Both the position numbers and the translations under genes were made by a program. The notes under the pieces are model-generated. The model had not been told where the DNA came from. It saw only the letters and a program-made list of their open reading frames with translations, and did no database searches. A stretch of DNA of 12,891 bases from Ignavibacteria bacterium (GTDB lineage Bacteria; Bacteroidota; Ignavibacteria; Ignavibacteriales; Ignavibacteriaceae), in the NCBI GenBank assembly GCA_030648225.1, contig JAUSIA010000433.1:1-12891 (forward strand), written 5' to 3'. This document shows positions 1 through 5,301 of this stretch, in pieces. Each line of letters opens with the position of its first letter. Positions within the stretch are counted from its first letter, which is position 1.

Positions 1-457
1 AGAAAGCATTTTTATCCTGTTTTTCTTCAAGATAATTAAGCTCCCTCTGTAATTTTCTATAATTGTTTAACCTTGATACATCAATAATTCCTTTTTCAAT
101 TGCAACAATTATAGCACAGCCTTTTTCGTTTGTGTGATTGCAATTACTAAACTTACATTGTAAGGCAAGTGATTCAATTTCATCAAAGAGATTACTAAGT
201 CCTTCATCTGCATTCCACAATTGAAGTTCACGCATACCGGGAGTATCAATTATAATTCCTCCACCCGGAATCATAATCATTTCCCTTCTTGTAGTTGTAT
301 GTCTGCCTTTATTTACTGCTTCACTTATCTCACTTGTCTTTAATAATTCTTTCCCTGCAAGAGAATTAATTATTGTTGATTTCCCAACTCCGGACGAACC
401 AATAAAAACTCCGGTTATACCTTCAGCAAGAATATTTTTTATTTCTTTTACTCCATT
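1..457 (-). pseudogene. rsgA: 5'-truncated RsgA (YjeQ-type) ribosome small-subunit GTPase, runs off left edge
   Basis: RsgA is a circularly permuted GTPase that helps mature the 30S subunit. The minus-strand frame shows the diagnostic second half of the family: the P-loop GSSGVGKST, the switch motif GRHTTT, the G3 motif DTPGMRELQLW, and the C-terminal zinc knuckle CKFSNCNHTNEKGC. The frame leaves the window at base 1, so the 3' end is not seen. Upstream of the P-loop only about 12 further residues (NGVKEIKNILAEG) look like RsgA. The frame then enters a degenerate hexamer repeat and hits an in-frame TAA at 494-496, with no ATG, GTG or TTG start in between. The N-terminal OB-fold, the G4 motif (NKxD-like) and the G5 region, about 150-180 residues in a normal protein, are absent from all frames nearby. 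I therefore call it a remnant, although a recent deletion or assembly chimera would look the same. Family assignment is very secure; the pseudogene status is inference. Confidence 0.8.
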
Positions 458-491
458 TACGATTAGGAGTATAATTAAGATTACGATTACG
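456..491. repeat. Degenerate hexanucleotide tandem array (ATTACG-like)
   Basis: Six adjacent hexamers read TTTACG, ATTAGG, AGTATA, ATTAAG, ATTACG and ATTACG, followed by the related AATTAA. The array lies exactly where RsgA similarity stops on the minus strand and keeps the frame open without coding for anything RsgA-like. It looks like a spacer microsatellite rather than coding sequence. A milder version of the same ATTAGA/AGATTA texture is seen at 5113-5147 beside the tRNA gene. Confidence 0.6.
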
Positions 492-496
492 AATTA

Positions 497-627
497 ATGC
501 GCAACAATTATTATTGGGCATTTATGGATTAAAGCAGGAAGGATGCACTACAACCGTAAAGCTGCAAAGCGTCTGGTTGTTTTGGTGAAACAGAAAATCT
601 TTGCCATGTAAACTATAACCCAAAGCT
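497..627. other. Unexplained non-coding spacer between the rsgA remnant and the palindrome
   Basis: No convincing gene is seen on either strand. Minus-strand frames are open across part of it, but they are joined to the neighbouring repeat and lack recognisable domain sequence. It is less AT-rich than the flanking repeats. It contains a small possible stem, CAACC (550-554) pairing with GGTTG, around GTAAAGCTGCAAAGCGTCT. It may belong to a dispersed intergenic repeat together with the palindrome at 628-702, but one copy cannot show this. Confidence 0.35.
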
Positions 628-702
628 TGGAATAATGGAATTTTGGAATAATAAGAAAATTTTAAAAACATTATTCCATCACTCCAATATTCCATTATTC
701 CA
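628..702. repeat. Nested palindromic element made of GGAAT/ATTCC octamers
   Basis: The outer arms TGGAATAATGGAAT (628-641) and ATTCCATTATTCCA (689-702) are perfect 14-bp inverted repeats. A second 9-bp pair, TGGAATAAT (644-652) and ATTATTCCA (670-678), is nested inside, leaving an AT-only style loop around 653-669. Each arm is itself a short tandem repeat of GGAAT or ATTCC at 8-bp spacing. It lies 12 bp past the msrA stop codon, so on the minus strand it could fold as a terminator-like structure. The period-8 composition is more typical of a dispersed intergenic repeat. Confidence 0.75.
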
Positions 703-713
703 GATACCAATTT

Positions 714-1394
714 CTAATTCTGCTCAGAATATTTCTCTTTCAACTTACTCTTAAACACCTTTTCAAATTTTTCAACTTTAGGACCAATTACAAAAGCGCA
801 GTATCCCTGGTTGGAATTATTCTCATAATAATCCTGATGATAATCTTCTGCAGGGTAATAATTATTTAAAGGCGATATCTCTGTTACAATAGAATTATCC
901 CACGCAGCTGATTTATCAAGTTCAGCTTTGTAATATTCAGCTTTTTTTTTCTGCTCATCATTATGATAGAAAATTACCGAACGGTATTGTGTACCTACAT
1001 CTGTACCTTGCCTGTTTAAAGTTGTCGGGTCGTGTGTCTTGAAAAATATCTCAAGCAGTTCATCATAAGAAACAACTTTTGGATCATATCCAATCTGAAT
1101 TACCTCAGCATGTCCTGTTGTTCCATCGCAAACCTGTTTATATGTAGGATTTTTTACATGACCTCCTGCATAACCAGACATTACTGTATGCACACCTTCT
1201 ACTCTTTCATAAATTGCTTCGGTACACCAGAAACATCCTCCGCCAAAGGTTGCCTTTTCAAGATTTAAATTCTGAGTCGAATCCATTCCGATCATCTCAC
1301 TTTCTTTATTTATAGATTTAACTTCCTTGCAGTTGTAACCGGAAATGCTGCTTAGGAAAGTTAATAAACTGATAATTAAAATATTTTTTCTCAT
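714..1394 (-). CDS. msrA: Exported peptide-methionine (S)-S-oxide reductase MsrA
   Basis: MsrA reduces the S-epimer of methionine sulfoxide in oxidised proteins back to methionine. The 226-aa product carries an N-terminal hydrophobic signal (about residues 1-20), so it probably works in the periplasm or anchored to a membrane. Cys22 follows the hydrophobic stretch, but the preceding GYN is a poor lipobox, so lipidation is doubtful. The catalytic motif GGGCFWCTEA gives the nucleophile Cys54 and Glu59, with an extra Cys at 57. Further family signatures are GYAGG (74-78), DVGTQYRS (132-139), YHQDYY (185-190) and a C-terminal Cys199 in GYCAF, suited to act as a resolving cysteine. No MsrB domain is fused, and no msrB is seen nearby. 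The gene is divergent from tolC across a 161-bp gap and is followed by the palindrome at 628-702. Identification is secure; the compartment is inferred from the signal. Confidence 0.95.
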   Translation of the reverse strand: MRKNILIISLLTFLSSISGYNCKEVKSINKESEMIGMDSTQNLNLEKATFGGGCFWCTEAIYERVEGVHTVMSGYAGGHVKNPTYKQVCDGTTGHAEVIQIGYDPKVVSYDELLEIFFKTHDPTTLNRQGTDVGTQYRSVIFYHNDEQKKKAEYYKAELDKSAAWDNSIVTEISPLNNYYPAEDYHQDYYENNSNQGYCAFVIGPKVEKFEKVFKSKLKEKYSEQN

Positions 1395-1434
1395 AAAGCG
1401 TCCTGTTTTTTTACAAGTAAATATCTTTAAGTCT

Positions 1435-1487
1435 TGTTACAGAGTTATAACAAAATAATAACATTTGGTTAAAAAATCTCTGTTACA
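1435..1487. promoter_or_regulatory. Possible operator region between divergent msrA and tolC
   Basis: TGTTACA occurs at 1435-1441 and again at 1481-1487. The first copy sits in the imperfect 18-bp palindrome TGTTACAGAGTTATAACA (1435-1452), in which six of nine positions pair by Watson-Crick rules, and another TAACA lies at 1459-1463. Such repeated half-sites between divergent genes can be a shared regulator site. In AT-rich DNA the evidence is weak, and I found no convincing TAnnTTTG promoter box for either gene. Confidence 0.25.
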
Positions 1488-1546
1488 AAAAATCCTTTAA
1501 CGAGATAATGCTTAATTTTACAATGTTAATTTTATTGAAAGTCTAC

Positions 1547-1550
1547 GGAG
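1547..1550 (+). promoter_or_regulatory. Ribosome binding site of the TolC-like gene
   Basis: GGAG sits 5 nt before the ATG at 1556. It is one of the few good Shine-Dalgarno sequences in the window. It favours this start over the upstream in-frame ATG at 1508, which has no comparable site and would place 16 extra residues before the signal peptide. Confidence 0.7.
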
Positions 1551-1555
1551 AAAAA

Positions 1556-2860
1556 ATGAAACTTCTATTAACCATAATTATCTTATTAAGCTTTACAGTC
1601 TTCCCGCAGGAAAAAATAAAACTTACTTTAGAAGAAAGTATTAAGATTGGTTTAGAGAAGAGCAGGAGAATTAATATATCTAAAATGAAACTGATGAAAG
1701 CCGAAGCAAAATTAAGTGAAGTAAACACCGAAAGGCTTCCTTCATTAAACTTCTCAGCAAGCTATACAAGGTTAAGCGATATTGATCCTTTCTCTATCAA
1801 TACGCAATTCGGAAACTTTAGCATTATTGAAAACATACCAAACAGTTTCAATCTCAGGCTTTCATTAAGGCAGCCTCTTTTTACGGGATTCAGATTAAAG
1901 AGTGCATCTGAGATTGCAGAGTATAATTTACTTGCGGCTGAGGAAGAGCTGACACAAGCCGAACAGGATCTGATGCTTGACATAAAAACAGCTTACTGGA
2001 ATTTGTATAAAGCAATTATGCTTAAAAAAATTGTTGATGAAAATGTTGAACAGATAAAAGTTCATTTAACCGATGTAGAGAATTTTTTAAATGAAGGTCT
2101 TGCAACAAACAATGACCTGTTAAAAGTAAAAGTTCAGCTTGGTGAAGTACAACTTAGACAAATTGATGTTGTAAACCTGATTAAACTTGCAATGTTAAAT
2201 CTCAATAATTTAATTGAACTCCCATTAACAACAGAGATCGAAATTGCTGAAGAATTGCCTGAACAATCAGCCACAGGCGGAGATGATCTTGAAAATCTTA
2301 AAGAGAAAGCATGGCAAAACAGACCGGAGCTTAAAGCAATGGAATACAGAGTTAAAGCAGGAGAAACAGGAATTGATGTTGCTCAGTCTGGTTGGTATCC
2401 GCAATTATTTTTAAATGGAAACTACTATTATGCAAATCCAAACCAGAGATATTTTCCGCCTGATGATAAATTCCGGGATAGCTGGGATGTTAGTGTTACG
2501 CTTTCATTTGATATCTGGAACTGGAATAAAACCGGGCATCAGACAATGCAGGCAGAAGCAGACTTTGAACAAGTAAAAGATAACTACAAAATTCTAAAGG
2601 ATGCCATATCTCTCCAGGTTACACAGAATTATTTAAATCTTATTCAGATAAAGGAGAAACTTGTGGTATCTAAAACAAGTGTTGAGCAAGCCGAAGAGAA
2701 TTACCGTGTTGCAAGTGAATTGTATAAAGAAGGTTTACTGCTTAACTCAGAACTGCTTGATGTTGAAGTTGCTCTGCTGCAGATAAAAACAAATTATATA
2801 CAAACAGTAATTGATTATGAAATTGCAAAAGCAAAATTAGAGAGAGCGGTTGGAGAATAG
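1556..2860 (+). CDS. TolC-family outer-membrane efflux protein
   Basis: TolC-family proteins form trimeric channels through the outer membrane and periplasm for drug efflux or type I secretion. From the ATG at 1556 the product has 434 residues and begins MKLLLTIIILLSFTVFPQEK, a clean signal peptide probably cleaved near Gln18. The mature part shows the two OEP repeats. Each starts with a long amphipathic helix (LTLEESIKIGLEKSRRIN near the start; ENLKEKAWQNRPELKAMEYR in the second half). Typical TolC motifs follow, including LRQPLFTGFR, AEYNLLAAEEEL and, near the C terminus, NYRVASELYKEGLLLNSELLD. The reading frame extends upstream to an ATG at 1508, but the Shine-Dalgarno site and signal peptide argue for 1556. 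No membrane-fusion or RND/ABC partner gene lies beside it, so the pump it serves must be encoded elsewhere. Family assignment is firm; the substrate is unknown. Confidence 0.92.
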   Translation: MKLLLTIIILLSFTVFPQEKIKLTLEESIKIGLEKSRRINISKMKLMKAEAKLSEVNTERLPSLNFSASYTRLSDIDPFSINTQFGNFSIIENIPNSFNLRLSLRQPLFTGFRLKSASEIAEYNLLAAEEELTQAEQDLMLDIKTAYWNLYKAIMLKKIVDENVEQIKVHLTDVENFLNEGLATNNDLLKVKVQLGEVQLRQIDVVNLIKLAMLNLNNLIELPLTTEIEIAEELPEQSATGGDDLENLKEKAWQNRPELKAMEYRVKAGETGIDVAQSGWYPQLFLNGNYYYANPNQRYFPPDDKFRDSWDVSVTLSFDIWNWNKTGHQTMQAEADFEQVKDNYKILKDAISLQVTQNYLNLIQIKEKLVVSKTSVEQAEENYRVASELYKEGLLLNSELLDVEVALLQIKTNYIQTVIDYEIAKAKLERAVGE

Positions 2861-2890
2861 AATGCTCTTCTTATGTTAAATTAACTTTAG

Positions 2891-2989
2891 CTCAAGACTG
2901 AAGGGAAAATTGTATTAGCTGGCCCTGTTGAGGAAGATGTAGAATTAAAAGGTATTTGTATCTATAATCTTACCGATCTATTAGATTAG
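2891..2989 (+). pseudogene. Remnant of a YciI-like protein gene
   Basis: Between tolC and the hairpin, one frame reads EGKIVLAGPVEEDVELKGI and continues to CIYNLTDLLD before a TAG. The pattern of a K-hhhAGP core, an acidic turn, then LKGI followed by a hydrophobic strand and DL matches the core of YCII/YciI-domain proteins (small ferredoxin-like fold, about 90-100 aa). Only about 32 codons remain: there is an in-frame TAG just before residue 1 of the fragment, no start codon, and no sequence for the N-terminal strand with the conserved His or for the C-terminal helix. I read it as a decayed gene trimmed at both ends. The family match comes from memory of the motif and could be chance, though the frame is unusually protein-like for an intergenic region. 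Confidence 0.5.
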
Positions 2990-3000
2990 TCATTTATTTT

Positions 3001-3029
3001 GTGCGGTCACTAAAATGACGTGACCGCAC
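3001..3029. terminator. Perfect 10-bp hairpin, probable terminator
   Basis: GTGCGGTCAC (3001-3010) and GTGACCGCAC (3020-3029) are a perfect inverted repeat around the 9-nt loop TAAAATGAC. The stem is GC-rich in an AT-rich neighbourhood. It is followed by an AT-rich run without a pure T tract on the plus strand (TATATTAATAAAAAT) and preceded by ATTTATTTT. It probably ends transcription from tolC and isolates the downstream hydrolase gene; a protein-binding palindrome is the alternative. Confidence 0.55.
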
Positions 3030-3070
3030 TATATTAATAAAAATAATTTCACTTCATTAAAATTTCCTTC

Positions 3071-3101
3071 TTTCCAACAAACCAACTCTTTCTTATTTTT
3101 A
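3071..3101 (+). promoter_or_regulatory. Possible Bacteroidetes-type promoter of the serine hydrolase gene
   Basis: TTTC (3071-3074), 19 nt, then TATTTTTA (3094-3101) differs from the TTTG / TAnnTTTG consensus by one base in each box. It lies 28 nt before the start codon at 3130. The fit is modest, and AT-rich DNA makes such matches easy. Confidence 0.3.
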
Positions 3102-3129
3102 TCCCACTAACAAATCCGGATTTACACAC

Positions 3130-4653
3130 ATGCACAACAAAATACTCTCCTTAATCTTCGTCCTTTTTTCCTTCATAAATATTTATTCCCAGACAGAAAT
3201 TCCCTCATTCATAACAGACAGCCTTGATGCTTATGTTGAAAAAGCACTTACTACCTGGCAGATTCCTGGTGTTGCAGTATGTGTTGTTAAAGATGGAGAG
3301 GTTGTAGTTATGAAAGGATATGGCGTTTGTGAAGAAGGTAAAAATGATAAGGTTGATGAGAATACTTTATTTATGATCGGTTCAAATACAAAAGCTTTTA
3401 CAACAACTGCGCTTGCGATGCTTGAACATGATGGGAAATGTGCCTTTGATGATAAAGTTCAAAAGTGGCTGCCGGATTTTACAATGAAAGATCCCTGGGT
3501 TACAAAAGAATTAAATCTTACAGATATAGTCTCTCACAGGATGGGAATGGAAACTTTCCAGGGAGACTTTATGTATTGGACATCCGATTTAACAATGGAT
3601 GAAGTTATCCGGAAGTTTGGACAGCTTACACCAATGTACAGCTTTAGAACAACATGGGGATATACAAATGCAGGTTATGCAATTGCTGGTAAAATTATAG
3701 AAAAGATAAGCGGCAAAACCTGGAGTGAATTCCTTAAAGAAAGAATTATTTCTCCTTTAAATATGAACAGAACTTTAGCTTTATCGGAAGAAATAAAGAA
3801 TGCAGAAAATGTTGCAGCTCCACATACAACTGTTGATGGAGTAACTGTCCCGGTTCCAATCCCTGATATTGATAATCTTGCACCCGCAGGAAGCATCAGC
3901 TCTTCTGTTAAAGATATGAGCAACTGGCTTATTGCGCAGCTTAACAACGGCAAACTTGATGAAGAAGAAATTATTCCGCCTTCTGTAATTAAAAAAACCA
4001 GACAGCCCTCATCAATAGTAAGAAGAATTTCGCATCCTTTTAATAAGCAGCATTACAGCTTGTATGCTCTTGGTTGGGGACTTGAGGATTATGAAGGAAG
4101 AGAACTTGTAGAGCATACGGGCGGTGTAAACGGGTTTGTTACCTCTGTTACTTTAGTTCCTGAAGAAAATCTTGGAGTTGTTGTTTTAACAAATACAGGT
4201 CAGAATGGATTGTTTGTTGCTCTCAAATGGGAAATTATAGATGCATTCCTCGGACTTCCTTACAGGAATTACAGTGAAACTTTTTTTGAAAGGTTTGGTG
4301 CAGGCAGAAAGAATGAGGAAAAAAGAACCGCTGAACTTCGTGATTCTGTAGATATGGATTTAACTCCATCTCTTGCTCTTAATGATTACAGCGGGAGATA
4401 TCTGCATGATGTTTACGGTTATATTGATATTACAAGAAACGGAGATCTGCTTGAGATGAGTTTTGAACATCATTCAAATCTGAAAGGAAAGTTGGAAAGC
4501 CTTGGTGAAAACAGATTTCTCTGCACATACAGCGATCCGATGTATGGCATAAGAGTTATCCCATTTGTAACTGAAGGAAATAAAGTTAAATCATTCACTC
4601 TTAGTGTGCATCCTTTTGTTGAGTTTACTACTTATGATTTTGTGAAAAATTGA
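3130..4653 (+). CDS. Exported beta-lactamase-fold serine hydrolase (class C/PBP-like) with C-terminal DUF3471-type domain
   Basis: This 507-aa protein starts with a signal peptide (MHNKILSLIFVLFSFINIYS, cleavage near residue 20) and is probably periplasmic or outer-membrane facing. Residues about 30-375 form the serine beta-lactamase / DD-peptidase fold. The nucleophile motif SNTK is at Ser85-Lys88, the second motif Tyr-Thr-Asn is at 178-180 in WGYTNAGYAIAG, and the third motif HTGG is at 329-332 in place of KTG, as is usual for class C-like esterases and peptidases. Family phrases such as IPGVAVCVVKDGEVV and LAPAGSISSSVKDM are also present. Residues about 390-505 (NDYSGRYLHDVYGYIDI onward) resemble DUF3471, a lipocalin-like barrel often attached to these enzymes. 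Such proteins act as peptidases, esterases or, rarely, beta-lactamases; the sequence does not decide which. It stands alone after a hairpin and converges with the next gene 14 bp away. The start lacks a strong Shine-Dalgarno sequence. Confidence 0.92.
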   Translation: MHNKILSLIFVLFSFINIYSQTEIPSFITDSLDAYVEKALTTWQIPGVAVCVVKDGEVVVMKGYGVCEEGKNDKVDENTLFMIGSNTKAFTTTALAMLEHDGKCAFDDKVQKWLPDFTMKDPWVTKELNLTDIVSHRMGMETFQGDFMYWTSDLTMDEVIRKFGQLTPMYSFRTTWGYTNAGYAIAGKIIEKISGKTWSEFLKERIISPLNMNRTLALSEEIKNAENVAAPHTTVDGVTVPVPIPDIDNLAPAGSISSSVKDMSNWLIAQLNNGKLDEEEIIPPSVIKKTRQPSSIVRRISHPFNKQHYSLYALGWGLEDYEGRELVEHTGGVNGFVTSVTLVPEENLGVVVLTNTGQNGLFVALKWEIIDAFLGLPYRNYSETFFERFGAGRKNEEKRTAELRDSVDMDLTPSLALNDYSGRYLHDVYGYIDITRNGDLLEMSFEHHSNLKGKLESLGENRFLCTYSDPMYGIRVIPFVTEGNKVKSFTLSVHPFVEFTTYDFVKN

Positions 4654-4674
4654 ATGATATAAAAACATTATTCA
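4651..4674. terminator. Weak AT-rich hairpin at the convergent gene ends
   Basis: TGAATGAT (4651-4658) can pair with ATTATTCA (4667-4674) over 8 bp, including one G-U pair, around the loop ATAAAAAC. The stem contains the stop codons of both the plus-strand hydrolase and the minus-strand membrane protein. It could serve both genes, but it is short and AT-rich. Confidence 0.25.
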
Positions 4675-4991
4675 CTCTCAAAATTCTTCGGTTCCCAATC
4701 CAGCCCTTCGCAAGGAATGTAATCCAAAGTTGGATGCTTATCATACTTGATACACAATACAGCACTCTTATCAAAATGCTTACAGCTTGAACAGAGAGAT
4801 GATTCAAGAATGCTTTTATTTTTCTCTTCAAATCTTTTATAACTCAGGATTGCCGGATGAATTACAATTCCGTATAAAACAAAAACAACAGTAATCCACC
4901 AGATGGAATAATCTAAATAACCCTTTAAAACCCACACTAAAGGAATGGAAACTGCTAATCGTATAAGTGTCCAGAAAACTATATCGCCCAT
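4668..4991 (-). CDS. Small two-TM membrane protein with four-cysteine C-terminal tail
   Basis: I do not recognise a named family. The 107-aa product has two predicted membrane helices (about residues 5-22 and 29-47) joined by a short loop. A charged segment with YKRFEEKNKS follows. The C-terminal tail carries Cys67, Cys70, Cys80 and Cys94 in the arrangement C-x2-C-x9-C-x13-C, within phrases CSSCKHFDKSAVLC and IPCEGLDWEP. With both ends of the hairpin on the same side, the tail is probably cytoplasmic (positively charged YKR segment after helix 2), where four cysteines could bind zinc or an iron-sulfur cluster. This is inference. It begins with ATG 46 bp into an AT-rich gap shared with the tRNA region and ends 14 bp from the convergent hydrolase gene. 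Coding status is supported by membrane topology and the clustered cysteines; a second overlapping minus-strand frame (4628-4831) has no such features. Confidence 0.75.
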   Translation of the reverse strand: MGDIVFWTLIRLAVSIPLVWVLKGYLDYSIWWITVVFVLYGIVIHPAILSYKRFEEKNKSILESSLCSSCKHFDKSAVLCIKYDKHPTLDYIPCEGLDWEPKNFESE

Positions 4992-5151
4992 TAAATACCT
5001 GAATTATTCAATTTAAGATTGATAACTATAATTTAAAATCATACGTTATAAAGCAAATTGTGTTATTTTAATTAATATCTTCTTATTTTTATGCCTGAAT
5101 AAAATATTTCAATTAGGACGATAGATTAGAAGATTAGTAAGTTTAGGAGAG
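4992..5151. other. AT-rich spacer between the membrane protein gene and tRNA-Lys
   Basis: No gene is visible. The part next to the minus-strand membrane protein gene (about 5000-5060) should contain its promoter, but no good TAnnTTTG box is present; TTTG with TAAATTAT 19 nt downstream on the minus strand is the nearest and is poor. The stretch 5113-5147 has an ATTAGA/AGATTAG-type quasi-repeat resembling the hexamer array at 456-491. Confidence 0.4.
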
Positions 5152-5223
5152 TGAGCGCGGGTGGTTTCGAACCACCGACCCTCTGCTTAAAAGGCAGATG
5201 CTCTACCCCTGAGCTACGCGCCC
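5152..5223 (-). tRNA. tRNA-Lys (anticodon UUU)
   Basis: The minus strand folds into a complete 72-nt cloverleaf. The acceptor stem GGGCGCG / CGCGCTC (one G-U pair) is followed by discriminator A. The D arm is GCTC-AGGGGTA-GAGC, the anticodon arm TCTGC-CTTTTAA-GCAGA, the variable loop GGGTC, and the T arm GGTGG-TTCGAAA-CCACC. The seven-base anticodon loop places TTT at positions 34-36, which reads lysine AAA/AAG. CCA is not encoded. A strong promoter lies just upstream at 5239-5270. Confidence 0.97.
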
Positions 5224-5238
5224 TTAAATTAATGCGTG

Positions 5239-5270
5239 CAAATATAAATAAATGACTTTGGTATATCAAA
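5239..5270 (-). promoter_or_regulatory. Bacteroidetes-type promoter of tRNA-Lys
   Basis: On the minus strand, TTTG (complement of 5267-5270) is followed after exactly 20 nt by TATATTTG (complement of 5239-5246). This fits the Bacteroidetes primary-sigma consensus TTTG-N19-21-TAnnTTTG fully. Transcription would start near 5232, about 9 nt before the tRNA 5' end. The same bases also read as a sigma-70-like TTGATA-17-TATATT. Confidence 0.7.
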
Positions 5271-5301
5271 TTTTGAATGAATTCTAAAACAATTATTATA
5301 A

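Noticed and set aside
522..710. 62-codon minus-strand frame across the palindrome and spacer
   Set aside because: Its first half is simply the translation of the GGAAT/ATTCC repeat, and the rest shows no domain, hydrophobic pattern or ribosome binding site.
1032..1268. 78-codon plus-strand frame opposite msrA
   Set aside because: It lies fully inside msrA, whose catalytic motifs are intact; there is no independent evidence for coding.
3256..3280. TGGCA...TTGC pattern resembling a sigma-54 promoter
   Set aside because: The spacing between the two elements is too long for a -24/-12 promoter, and it lies inside the serine hydrolase coding sequence.
3382..3393. SxxK serine motif as evidence of an antibiotic-resistance beta-lactamase
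   Set aside because: The HTGG third motif and the DUF3471-like tail are typical of a broad serine hydrolase group; the sequence gives no basis for claiming beta-lactam hydrolysis.
4628..4831. 67-codon minus-strand frame overlapping the small membrane protein gene and the hydrolase 3' end
   Set aside because: It overlaps a better gene in another frame on the same strand and runs into the end of the hydrolase gene; it has no recognisable features.
5152..5223. tRNA gene as an attachment site for an integrated element
   Set aside because: No integrase gene is present and no repeat of the tRNA 3' end was noticed in the window.
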